DNA of 64,000 bases, from positions 6,444,001 to 6,508,000 of the forward strand of contig NZ_CP050296.1 of NCBI RefSeq assembly GCF_014189455.1, in the 5' to 3' direction. The notes under the pieces are model-generated. The model did no database searches, had not been told where the DNA came from, and saw only the letters and a list, made by a program, of their open reading frames with translations. Made by a program: the position numbers and the translations under genes. Each line of letters begins with the position of its first letter. The stretch's first letter is position 1. This document shows, in pieces, positions 55,919 to 63,970 of this stretch. This DNA comes from Mesorhizobium huakuii (GTDB lineage: Bacteria; Pseudomonadota; Alphaproteobacteria; Rhizobiales; Rhizobiaceae).

Positions 55919-56461
55919 TCAGGGGCCACTTGTCCCCGGTAGCATTCGCTTGAGCACATCGTCCTTCCAGACATAGTGATGCCAAAGGGCGGCAGCCGCA
56001 TGCAAACCGGCAAGGATAAGGATCAGATTGGCGCAAAGGCTGTGCAATTCCCTGATGAAACCGGCCGTGGCGCGGTCCGCGGAAACCGGAGCCGGGATGG
56101 TGAAAACGCCAAAGAAGCTCAAGGCATCGCCCCGGTACCAGGTCAGCAGGATGCCGAGAACGGGTATGGCCACAAGCAGCGCATAGAGCAGAAGATGCGC
56201 GATCTTGGCCATCCATCGTTCAAGCTGTGACATTTCCAGCGGCAGCCCCGGCGTTCCCAGCGCCAGCCGCAAGCCGATGCGAATGACCACCAGCGTGAAA
56301 AGCAGCAGCCCAAATGAAATGTGAAGCCACCAGACGAAGGCGCGACCGGGGTCGCCGCGCGGAAAGATATCGGCGACGTAGGTCAGACCATAAAGGCCGA
56401 TGACCAACAGAAAGACGAGCCAGTGAATGGCTTTCTGAGAACTGGCATAGTTGGGATTCAC
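55919..56461 (-). CDS. Cytochrome b561-type diheme protein
   Basis: 180 residues with four hydrophobic helices and the conserved histidines of bacterial CybB: KAIHWLVFLLVIG (helix 1), WWLHISFGLLLFTLVVIRIG (helix 2), IAHLLLYALLVAIPVLGI (helix 3), ELHSLCANLILILAGLHAAA (helix 4). It would carry two b hemes and shuttle electrons between quinol and a periplasmic acceptor. It is 80 bases upstream of the PepSY gene on the same strand. Intact. Confidence 0.92.
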   Translation of the reverse strand: MNPNYASSQKAIHWLVFLLVIGLYGLTYVADIFPRGDPGRAFVWWLHISFGLLLFTLVVIRIGLRLALGTPGLPLEMSQLERWMAKIAHLLLYALLVAIPVLGILLTWYRGDALSFFGVFTIPAPVSADRATAGFIRELHSLCANLILILAGLHAAAALWHHYVWKDDVLKRMLPGTSGP

Positions 56462-57065
56462 TCGAGCAATCCAGTTTTGAGCATTTCCAAGCCAACCGCG
56501 ATCTTGTCAAAGCTTTGTTGGGGCCAATACCCATCGACGATGTGAAGGTATCACAACGAACTTATAAGCCTGCGCGCCGTGGCATCCGTGACGGATTTCC
56601 CGCTTCAGGAAGAGTGATGACCAAAGTCGGCGGCACGGTGACAATTCCGCTGATGACGGCATCTTAGATGTGAACTTTCGTGGGTTTGGTTGGCGCACAC
56701 TGGATCGGAGAACCTGTCAGCAAGCTGACAATGCCAAAGAACTCACGAGTCTGGTTTGGATCTCGCTAAACCGTCCGATAACCTTGCTATCTATGAACGG
56801 AGAATAGCCGAACTTCTGTTCGGGAGACGACCATTTTCCGGCATCGCATAGGGTTGACATCAAGGTGGTAAATCCGAAGGCCGCCTTTTGTACGGAAATC
56901 GTTTGCAGATTTCTAATGTCCGCAAATTGGCGACTGCACGAGTTGCGTTGGGAGACCAGGTAAGACGATCGAATTAGCCATCCCACTAGTTACTGGGATG
57001 CGTATTGGCGGGATCACCAGCTTCGAGCGACATCCATGGAGCGTTGCCAGGCGGCATACTCTAAA
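56462..57065. other. Gene-free, relatively AT-rich stretch
   Basis: No supported gene. Open frames on both strands show no family. It separates the redox cluster from the second copy of the long repeat; the b561 promoter should lie near 56470-56560. Confidence 0.5.
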
Positions 57066-57181
57066 CACGGATATCCCGGAGCACAGGCGCAATGCATTGG
57101 CGATATCCGCAGGCAAAAATACGCTTCGAGAGGCCACACGGCTACCCCTTCGCAGGAACGAAAATAGAAGAGAAGCAGAAC
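57066..57181. repeat. Diverged repeat, copy B (partner 5972-6087)
   Basis: Shares the start CACGGATATCCCGG and the end AGAAGAGAAGCAGAAC with copy A. Here it directly abuts the 805-bp repeat. The same order at both loci suggests the two repeats were one longer duplicated unit that has since changed. Confidence 0.6.
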
Positions 57182-57182
57182 T

Positions 57183-57987
57183 TTCCGCCGCAACGGAAGG
57201 CCACCCGGCTATATCTTAGTTCTCATTGCACACATAGTGCACACGAAAGCGGTTGGTCTAGGGCTACCCCGGAGTAGCCAGCGACGCAGCACAATGCTTG
57301 AAGCTAGATTGTCGACTGGGCCGGAATAGGAGACAAGGCACAGGCACAGGACCGCCCTCCCCGCCTTTGAATACCCCCTACGGGACATCGCGATCTGAAA
57401 GACGCTGGACCTATGGACCGAGCGTGTCGAGGCGGCGCACATCATCGGCGGCCTCGGCCAACAGCCAGTCGCGGAATGTCGTGATTTTGGGGAGCATCGA
57501 CGTCGCCTTGGGGCAGACGATCCAGTAGGTCTTGGACAATCGCAGAGCCGTGGCGAACGGTCTTACGAGGCGGCCGTTGATGAGGTCCCAAGCCGCAAGC
57601 GTGGTGCGGGCGAGTGCGACGCCCTGGCCGTCGATAGCGGCGTCTATGACCATGCTGGCGCGGTTCAAGACCGGTCCGTGGGAGCGTTCGGCATGGACCA
57701 CGCCAGCGGCCTCGAGCCATTCCGACCAGTCCTTTCGGTCATCAAGATGCAGCAACGGAAATTTCAGCACATCGGACGGCTCGCGCATCCGCTGGTGAAG
57801 TTTGGGACTGCATACCGCGAACAGTTGCTCGGAGCACAGGCGGACAACATCATGCCCCGCCCAGTTGCCATCGCCATGCCGCACGGCAAGATCGACGTCC
57901 TCTCTTGCGAAGTCGACGTGATGCATGGTTGCGGAAATCCTAAGATCGATGTCCGGATGCGTCTCTGCAAACCTGCCAAGGCGGTTT
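57183..57987. repeat. 805-bp direct repeat, copy 2 (partner 6299-7104)
   Basis: Same sequence and orientation as copy 1 apart from one fewer C in a run near 57373. The match ends abruptly at GGCGGTTT (57987), inside the LysR coding region, and unrelated sequence follows. Confidence 0.95.
57411..57987 (-). pseudogene. 5'-truncated second copy of the LysR gene
   Basis: Identical to the C-terminal two-thirds of the LysR at 6528-7445 (from about residue 114 on). It lacks the whole DNA-binding domain because the repeat stops at 57987. An internal ATG at 57926 would allow only an effector domain of 171 residues. Considered non-functional. Confidence 0.92.
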
Positions 57988-58204
57988 CATGCGACCTGTT
58001 CTGTTTTCGTAACTAGCTAATGCACGGCGTCGAGAAAGTTCCGGAACGATCACCTGCACCCATGACGCTCGAGAAGCGCAATAGTTGCAACCAAGTTGCC
58101 GCGGAACATGAGCACGCATCTCGAGCCTATCTCGTCGCCTATTGCGCACGGACGACACGGGAACTTCGTCCTCACAATTCCGTTGTGGCCTCGGAAACGA
58201 GGTC

Positions 58205-58960
58205 GTGCGCTTGCGTGAATTAACCCCAACCAATGAGCGCGAATCCTTCGAGCGTCGCGCCCGTCGTTCGCTGTCCGGCACGGCATGGCCCAGCGCGACT
58301 TGGCCGTTTGCGGCGGGGCTGGTTGTTGCAGTCCTCATACTCGTGTTCGGCGCGCTTACTGAAGAAGTCCTGGACGGCGACACCACCGTGTTCGATCTTG
58401 CCATCCTCTCGACCTTGCGTAGCGCAGCCGATCCGGCCAATCCGATTGGACCGCCGTGGCTTCACGAAGCCGCCCGAGATGTGACATCCATCGGCAGCGT
58501 GGTGTTTCTTGGATTCGTGCTGCTGGCAGGGGTCGGCTATCTCCTTCTTATCCATAAGCGGGCTCTCGCGATCTTGATGGCTGTTTCGGTGGTCGGCGGC
58601 GAACTGCTCAGCACGATCCTCAAGAAGAGCTTTGATCGGCCCAGGCCCGATATTCCTCACGTCACCCAAGTGTTCACCGCGAGCTTCCCGAGCGGACACG
58701 CAATGCTTTCAGCGATCACCTTCCTCACAGTGGGTGCCCTGCTTGCTCGTGCCAACGCGGACCCACGCGTCAAGGTGTATTTCATGGGGCTCGCCGTCTT
58801 CCTGACGGTCGCTGTTGGCGTAAGCCGTGTCTATCTCGCGGTCCATTATCCCACGGATGTGCTCGCGGGATGGTGCATCGGTTCTGGCTGGGCAATCTTG
58901 TGTTGGACGGCCGCGTCGTGGTTTCAGCCGACCAGAGTCAATCAGGAGCTCGAACCTTGA
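58205..58960 (+). CDS. PAP2-family phosphatase (membrane)
   Basis: About 251 residues from GTG 58205, preceded by ACGAGG; the frame opens at 58142. Five or six helices and the three PAP2 signatures: KKSFDRPRP (KX6RP-type), FTASFPSGHAM (PSGH) and SRVYLAVHYPTDVLAG (SRX5HX3D). The enzyme removes phosphate from lipid phosphates such as phosphatidic acid or undecaprenyl-PP at the outer face. Its stop overlaps the next start (TTGA), a coupled operon with a lipid kinase. Confidence 0.88.
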   Translation: MRLRELTPTNERESFERRARRSLSGTAWPSATWPFAAGLVVAVLILVFGALTEEVLDGDTTVFDLAILSTLRSAADPANPIGPPWLHEAARDVTSIGSVVFLGFVLLAGVGYLLLIHKRALAILMAVSVVGGELLSTILKKSFDRPRPDIPHVTQVFTASFPSGHAMLSAITFLTVGALLARANADPRVKVYFMGLAVFLTVAVGVSRVYLAVHYPTDVLAGWCIGSGWAILCWTAASWFQPTRVNQELEP

Positions 58961-59868
58961 GGACTTTGGCGCTCATCAACCAAAGCGCGGGCGCTGCCGC
59001 GCGCAGCGGCGATATCGAAAAGCTCGTCCGTGATGGGTTCGCGAAACGCGGCGTAGATGCCGATGTGAAGTTAGTGGCTGGGCACCAGATTGGCGAGATG
59101 GCGCAGGGGTTCGTCGCTGAACGCCCAAGATCGGGCGATCGAAGAGTGTTGGTGGTGGGTGGTGGCGATGGTACGCTTGGAAGCGCGGCGTCGGCGCTCG
59201 CCGGGACCAAGGTAGCACTGGGCGTCCTGCCGTTAGGCACACTGAACCACTTCGCCAAGGATCTTGGTCTGCCGATCGAACTTGATGCGGCGATGGATGC
59301 GATCGCGGCGAACAATCGTGTTGCTGTCGATGTCGCCGAGGTGAACGGTCGCGTTTTCCTCAACAACTCGTCGATTGGCATCTATCCCTTCTTTGTTGCA
59401 AAACGCTCCGCCGAGCAAGAGCGGCGCGGGTTGGGAAAACTTGCAGCCATCGGTCCTGCTCTTGCAAGAACAGTGAGGTCCGCGTCCTGGCAGGCTGTCC
59501 ATGTTGCCGCTCAAGGCAACCGCAAACGGCTGCTGACGCCCTGCGTGTTTGTCGGAAACAATTTCTACGACATCGCCGACCTTGGCCGTCGCAAGAGCCT
59601 GTCCTCACATGAGCTCTGCGTCTATGTCGTCAAACAGCAGTCATGGTTCGGACTGGCGTTGCTCCCATTCAAGATCGCGCTTGGTCTCATCGACGCAACT
59701 CGAGATGTGGAGACGTATCGAACAATGGCCCTCCAGATCACGTCGCATCGCGCCGCCATGCTGGTCTCGCTGGACGGTGAGGCGATTAGTATGGACATGC
59801 CCCTGAACTTTCGGGTTCGCCCAGCAGCCTTGCAGGTTCTGTCATCTGCCAAAATGGAAGGGAATTAA
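58957..59868 (+). CDS. Diacylglycerol kinase-like lipid kinase (YegS/DagK type)
   Basis: TTG start at 58957 overlapping the PAP2 stop, with AGGAG 10 bases upstream; 303 residues. The DAGK catalytic domain shows VLVVGGGDGTLGSAASALAG (GGGDGT nucleotide motif) and LGVLPLGTLNHFAKDLGLP (GTxNxxA). The C-terminal substrate lobe holds ISLDGE-like LVSLDGEAISMD. Expected to phosphorylate diacylglycerol or related lipids, the reverse of the upstream phosphatase. Intact. Confidence 0.9.
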   Translation: MRTLALINQSAGAAARSGDIEKLVRDGFAKRGVDADVKLVAGHQIGEMAQGFVAERPRSGDRRVLVVGGGDGTLGSAASALAGTKVALGVLPLGTLNHFAKDLGLPIELDAAMDAIAANNRVAVDVAEVNGRVFLNNSSIGIYPFFVAKRSAEQERRGLGKLAAIGPALARTVRSASWQAVHVAAQGNRKRLLTPCVFVGNNFYDIADLGRRKSLSSHELCVYVVKQQSWFGLALLPFKIALGLIDATRDVETYRTMALQITSHRAAMLVSLDGEAISMDMPLNFRVRPAALQVLSSAKMEGN

Positions 59869-59896
59869 TGGCCAGCCCTGTAGCCGGAGCAATTTC

Positions 59897-60709
59897 GTGA
59901 AGACCCTCGTCCATCTCTCGGATTTGCATTTCGGAAAAACAGATAGCCAGGTCGTGGCAGCCATCGCGGCTGAGGTTCGCGACATCGTTCCCGATTTGCT
60001 CGTCGTTTCCGGGGATTTGACGCAACGTGCTCGCAAAGTTGAGTTCCTGCAGGCGCGAGCGTTCCTCGATTCCTTTCCTGCCCCTCGCATTGTGGTGCCC
60101 GGCAACCATGATGTACCGCTGTGGAATGTCTTCGCCCGTACCTTTACCCCTCTATCCCGCTACAAGCGGTATATCGAGGCGGACACGGATTCATTCTACG
60201 CGGATGCCGAAATCGCTGTTGTCGGTATCAACACTGCACGATCCCTGACGATCAAGGACGGCCGGATCAATGTCCGCCAGCTCGAGGCGGCAGAGGAAAT
60301 ATTCGCGCGCTTATCCGATAAAATCATCCGCATAGTGGTAACGCATCACCCGTTCGAAGGACTGGATTTCGAAAGCGATGATGGTGTCGTCGGGCGGGCC
60401 AGCCTTGCAATGGATGCCTTCTCGCGCAGTGGCGTAGACATGATCCTGTCTGGTCATCAGCATCTTCATCGCGCCGGTTCCAGCGCCAGGCGGTACCTTA
60501 TCGACGGGTATGCGGCATTGCTTGTTCAGGCGGGAACAGCGGTCTCATCGCGACTCCGCCAGGCCGCAAATTCGTTCAACATCATTTGCGTCGATGGTCC
60601 GGAAATATCCGTGGAATGTCGAGGCTGGCGGTCGCCTCGGGGCGGCTTCGAAACCTCGGCGAGATATTCCTTTCGGCATGGCCCAGACGGATGGCGCCTG
60701 CTTGATTAG
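59897..60709 (+). CDS. Calcineurin-like metallophosphoesterase
   Basis: GTG start at 59897; 270 residues. All metal-binding blocks are visible: LVHLSDLHFG (D-x-H), LLVVSGDLT (GD), VVPGNHDVPL (GNHD), IVVTHHPF (H) and ILSGHQHLH (GHxH). Such enzymes hydrolyse cyclic nucleotides, UDP-diacylglucosamine or other phosphodiesters; substrate not predictable. It follows the lipid kinase by 28 bases in the same direction, which favours a lipid-related role. Confidence 0.9.
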   Translation: MKTLVHLSDLHFGKTDSQVVAAIAAEVRDIVPDLLVVSGDLTQRARKVEFLQARAFLDSFPAPRIVVPGNHDVPLWNVFARTFTPLSRYKRYIEADTDSFYADAEIAVVGINTARSLTIKDGRINVRQLEAAEEIFARLSDKIIRIVVTHHPFEGLDFESDDGVVGRASLAMDAFSRSGVDMILSGHQHLHRAGSSARRYLIDGYAALLVQAGTAVSSRLRQAANSFNIICVDGPEISVECRGWRSPRGGFETSARYSFRHGPDGWRLLD

Positions 60710-60853
60710 CACAGATCAATTCAATTCCAGGGGCTGCGCGCCCCGACTAGCAAGGAGCGGGTGCAAATGTGTTGGTTCTTGGCCGGGTCGATGGATCGAA
60801 AGACTCCGTGGCGCATTTAAGCTTCGGCTAATAATGGCCTCAGGAGAGAACCA

Positions 60854-61117
60854 ATGAAGAAGACGCTGCTCATTTTGAGTATACTCATTCCGCTCGCCGC
60901 ATGCTCCCGCACAGAACAAGGTGCTGCCGTCGGCGGCTTGGGCGGCGCAGCTATTGGCGCAGCCGTGGCCGGCGACCCGGTGCAAGGAGCGGTTGTTGGC
61001 GGGGCGGTCGGAGCAATAGCCGGGGCGGTCATCGGGCACGCCAGCGAAGCCGGTCAGTGCAGATATCGCGATCGGCATGGCCGGGTTTACGTTGCACGGT
61101 GCCCGGACGGATACTGA
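60854..61117 (+). CDS. Glycine-zipper lipoprotein (87 aa)
   Basis: Signal peptide with lipobox LAAC (MKKTLLILSILIPLAAC). It is followed by a glycine-zipper stretch (GAAVGGLGGAAIGAAVAG, AVVGGAVGAIAGAVIGHAS) and a short tail with two cysteines. An outer-membrane-associated SlyB/OsmB-like small lipoprotein, often stress-induced. A strong terminator follows. Confidence 0.85.
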   Translation: MKKTLLILSILIPLAACSRTEQGAAVGGLGGAAIGAAVAGDPVQGAVVGGAVGAIAGAVIGHASEAGQCRYRDRHGRVYVARCPDGY

Positions 61118-61125
61118 GATCTGAG

Positions 61126-61153
61126 GGCGCGTGATCTCATTCGATCACGCGCC
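61126..61153 (+). terminator. Strong terminator hairpin
   Basis: GGCGCGTGATC pairs perfectly with GATCACGCGCC (11 bp, 6-base loop), followed by TCTTCGG, 9 bases after the lipoprotein stop. Confidence 0.75.
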
Positions 61154-61560
61154 TCTTCGGGATAGGACAAGTGAATGGCACGTAAGGCTGCAAGGCCTCG
61201 CGGTCGCTCCGCAGGAAGGACACAGGATATCGCGCAGGTCAGCCCGACATGCCCGTAGTCTTCAACGACCTCGCCGCCTGATGTCATGGCCCGTAAAGTG
61301 ACGCTCGGCTCCTGTACCTCCGGCACCGTTGTTGCTCGCGAGTTGAGGCGGCCGCAAACAGCGGCAGCGGCTCGTCGCGCAGAGCCTTGATCGCCCACAA
61401 AGCCTCAGGCCTCGCCAGCGACAATGAGGGTTCAAACGCGTGGGCCTGGGCGAGCTCGACCAGGGAGGCAGCAGCAACACCGGTGTGACGCCAGAGATCA
61501 TCAACAGATGCGAAGGGCTGGTCGGCACGTGCGGTGACGATCGTTGCCGCCGCATGAAGG
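61150..61560 (-). pseudogene. dnaE2: Fragment of error-prone DNA polymerase DnaE2
   Basis: The minus strand reads TIVTARADQPFASVDDLWRH, SLVELAQAHAFEPSLSLARP, ALWAIKALRDEPLPLFAAAS. After a shift it reads TVPEVQEPSVTLRAMTSGGE and VVEDYGHVGLT, then in a third frame PVSFLRSD. This is the region near the C-terminus of DnaE2, part of the SOS ImuA-ImuB-DnaE2 mutasome. Only about 130 residues remain and two frameshifts are present. Confidence 0.85.
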
Positions 61561-61577
61561 CAAGCTCGGATTTGCGA

Positions 61578-62393
61578 CTATCGCTTTCTGGCGACCACTA
61601 AGAAATTCTGAGCAAAGCGTGCCGGGATACCAGCTCGCCAGCATATCGTGTCAACAGGCCCGACCAACATTTCGCAAAGCCTTGGCAGCAGCCACCCGGG
61701 CCGCGGCAAAAACCCATAGCCGATGACCCGTTCGACGACAAACCCGTTGGAAACGAGCATCTGGCGATATGCGTGGATGCTCAACGTACTGCGCACGACG
61801 CGCCCCCGAATTCGGTTGAGAAAGCGGCAGACAAGCCCCATTGGCGAGGTTGCGTTCATGTGGATGTTCGAAACCAGCAACCCACCGTCGTTCAAATGCT
61901 CATGAATGGCCGACAGTGCGTCCCGCCTAAGAGTGTCTTCAGCGTTCAAGAAGAATCGAAAAGCTGTAACCACGTCGAATCTTCTGAAAAGGGGGGCAAC
62001 CGTCAGATCGGCTTTCACCAGTTTGACGTTGCTCGGAACCCGCGCGCAAGCAAGCATGGATTGAGAGACGTCGACGCCAACGACCTCACCGAACAATGGG
62101 CCTGCAACAGTTGTGACGCGCCCCGTGCCGCACGCGAAGTCGAGGCAGCTGCGATCCGGCCCGCCAAGAGGCCTGAGAATGCCTTCCACAAGGGGGCGTT
62201 CGATACGCAACCACAAGGCAGCATAGTAGCCGGAACAGAAGGTTTTGGTGTAATCGGTGCCGTAGCCTTGGGTCTGATGGCTCGATCGGTAATCGCTATA
62301 AGCGCTCCCCTCGAATGACCGCTCGGTCAACACATCACCTCGAGAACCGCCCATCACAACAACCTCCATTCTGGGCTTGCCAATAGATTTCAC
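61578..62393 (-). CDS. SAM-dependent methyltransferase (class I)
   Basis: Up to 271 residues; in-frame methionines at 62393, 62369 and 62354 leave the start open. The Rossmann methyltransferase core has SCLDFACGTGRVTTVAGPLF (motif I), VVGVDVSQSMLACAR, VKLVKADL and FDVVTAFRFFLNAEDTLR, with NDGGLLVSNIHMN after it. The C-terminal part (YGFLPRPGWLLPRLCEMLVG) may bind the substrate. Lipid or small-molecule methylation is possible. Intact. Confidence 0.85.
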   Translation of the reverse strand: MKSIGKPRMEVVVMGGSRGDVLTERSFEGSAYSDYRSSHQTQGYGTDYTKTFCSGYYAALWLRIERPLVEGILRPLGGPDRSCLDFACGTGRVTTVAGPLFGEVVGVDVSQSMLACARVPSNVKLVKADLTVAPLFRRFDVVTAFRFFLNAEDTLRRDALSAIHEHLNDGGLLVSNIHMNATSPMGLVCRFLNRIRGRVVRSTLSIHAYRQMLVSNGFVVERVIGYGFLPRPGWLLPRLCEMLVGPVDTICWRAGIPARFAQNFLVVARKR

Positions 62394-62815
62394 TCGTCCC
62401 GATCGATCTTCATCCGATCACATGACGCAAACCTTACAAAAAATTATAGCAGGGGGCAGAATTCCGATCATGCCGAGAGGGGCGTCAGTTCAGGGTGCCC
62501 GCTTCTCCACTTCGCTGATCATGGCCTTTCGCTCGTGCCTGGACGGCGTCACCACCGCGCGTTTCCGGCTGGCCGCTCTGCTACCGCTCCGACGCTTCTC
62601 GCGCGGTCGTCGCCGGCCAATCCATCCGCTGAAAGCTCCTCGTCTTACGACTTTGGTCGGGCTGTTGTGCGCAAAGGTCTGAGGCCTGCAACCCGAATGA
62701 CCGTGCGTGGTTAGGACATCGATCGCCGAGTAAGTGCCCTTCTTCATCGCCGGTCAGATCGATGCCCGCCAACTCACCGGAGGTGGCGGGCATCGGATTG
62801 AGGAGCAATGACGAA
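62394..62815. other. No clear gene
   Basis: About 420 bases. Overlapping open frames exist on both strands (62377-62682 plus, 62490-62747 minus) but neither resembles a known family. Contains the promoter area of the methyltransferase. Confidence 0.45.
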
Positions 62816-63052
62816 ATGCCTTTGTCCGATGAACTGCGCGACGTTATGGTCGAATTTTCATGCCCGGTCTGTTCGCATCCTATCGTGAAGCCAGGGTCTT
62901 GGCTCCGAACGATCGGGGTCTTCAATTGCGAAGGCTGCAAGGATAGGGTGCGTATTGGCTATGAAGAGAAGCTAAAGATCTTCGGGCGCTATCTTCAGAA
63001 GCCGACTAGAGGCCCCCAGCGCCGCGCCAAGCTGCGCTATGCCGGAGGATAG
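62816..63052 (+). CDS. Small zinc-ribbon-like protein (78 aa)
   Basis: I chose ATG 62816 (preceded by GGAGCAATGACGAA) over 62762. CPVCSHPIVKPGSW and FNCEGCKDRVRIGYEEK form two CxxC knuckles about 25 residues apart, a zinc-ribbon pattern. The C-terminus is basic (QKPTRGPQRRAKLR). Possibly nucleic-acid binding; family unknown. Confidence 0.68.
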   Translation: MPLSDELRDVMVEFSCPVCSHPIVKPGSWLRTIGVFNCEGCKDRVRIGYEEKLKIFGRYLQKPTRGPQRRAKLRYAGG

Positions 63053-63116
63053 GTGACGGGTGCTACCGGCACGTGACCTATCGCTTGGTTAGTGGGTCAG
63101 TTGGAAATTTGAAGCT

Positions 63117-63329
63117 TCACTGCGGCGCGTCCCGAATTTCATGCATGGCGTCGATAAGCAGACCCAATTCGGCGACGTCATCACGCTCCGTTTTTAGGCC
63201 GGAGTGGGATTTCTCAGCACTAAGGGGCAATGTCAGTGTCAATCTTCTTCCGATCAGGATCGGCCTTTCAGTCAAGTCCCGCAATGTGCGATAATTCGCT
63301 ATGGGAATGAAGGTGAAGGAGAAGACCAA
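63117..63329 (-). CDS. Possible small protein (70 aa)
   Basis: RRLTLTLPLSAEKSHSGLKT then DVAELGLLIDAMHEIRDAPQ looks protein-like, but there is no strong ribosome site and the 5' end overlaps the divergent gene at 63301. The real start may be internal. Confidence 0.35.
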   Translation of the reverse strand: MVFSFTFIPIANYRTLRDLTERPILIGRRLTLTLPLSAEKSHSGLKTERDDVAELGLLIDAMHEIRDAPQ

Positions 63330-63477
63330 GCAGGCGATTTATGCGCCGTTAGAGGGCGGGCTTGGAGCGGAAGCCGTATACTATGCCCGCAGGGTCGGCA
63401 TCACTAGAGACGAAGCCGCCAAGATCATCAGGGAAACTCACGAACTGTATAATGTCCGCAAGGAAAAGACCAGATAG
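63301..63477 (+). CDS. Small basic protein distantly like the ITEAQ domain (58 aa)
   Basis: MGMKVKEKTKQAIYAPLEGG, EAVYYARRVGITRDEAAKII, RETHELYNVRKEKTR. The stretch RVGITRDEAAKIIRE aligns with the GITEAQARELI motif of the proteins at 13.1, 33.0 and 46.0 kb. A second ATG two codons in has a weak purine-rich site. Unknown function. Confidence 0.55.
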   Translation: MGMKVKEKTKQAIYAPLEGGLGAEAVYYARRVGITRDEAAKIIRETHELYNVRKEKTR

Positions 63478-63682
63478 CTTCGCTCATGGTTCAAGGCAGC
63501 GATGGCCAATACCGGCCAGGAAAGTTGGTATGCAGATCCGTGCAGATATCGTTGATGATGTGCTGGAGGGCAAAGGCCAACAGCACGGCTAGTGTGGCCC
63601 TAAACGACCGACGCGCCGTGTGCGGGAACAAATTGCTGGATGCCGAGTTGACCCCCCGAAGGGTAACACTCAGGAGAATCAA

Positions 63683-63970
63683 ATGAAAATCATCCTCGCC
63701 GCACTGGCGATTTGCATCGCCGTGCCTTCGATTGCCTCGGCCGATGCGATCGTTCTGACCACGAACCAGCATCGTCATCACCGCCACCATCATTGGAACA
63801 ACGGAGAGGTTATCATCAATCGGGATGGGGGGCGCCTTCATCACCGCCGTCACGGCCAAGAGGCCTTCTACGATCACGGCCGCCGGCATCATCACCGCCC
63901 GGATGTCGTCATCGTGACCAGGAAGCACCACCGTCATCATCACGTCGTCATGGATAACGGCGGCTACTGA
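63683..63970 (+). CDS. Exported histidine-rich protein (95 aa)
   Basis: Strong CAGGAGA site. Signal peptide MKIILAALAICIAVPSIASA is followed by a mature part with about 22 histidines in clusters (HRHHRHHHW, HHRRHG, RRHHHRP, KHHRHHHV). Such proteins bind Ni2+, Zn2+ or Cu2+ in the periplasm; whether it stores, buffers or delivers metal cannot be told. No transport gene is adjacent within the window. Confidence 0.8.
   Translation: MKIILAALAICIAVPSIASADAIVLTTNQHRHHRHHHWNNGEVIINRDGGRLHHRRHGQEAFYDHGRRHHHRPDVVIVTRKHHRHHHVVMDNGGY

Noticed and set aside
63050..63084. Possible terminator GATAGGT...ACCTATC
   Set aside because: Seven-base stem with a long, irregular loop and no U-run; not convincing.
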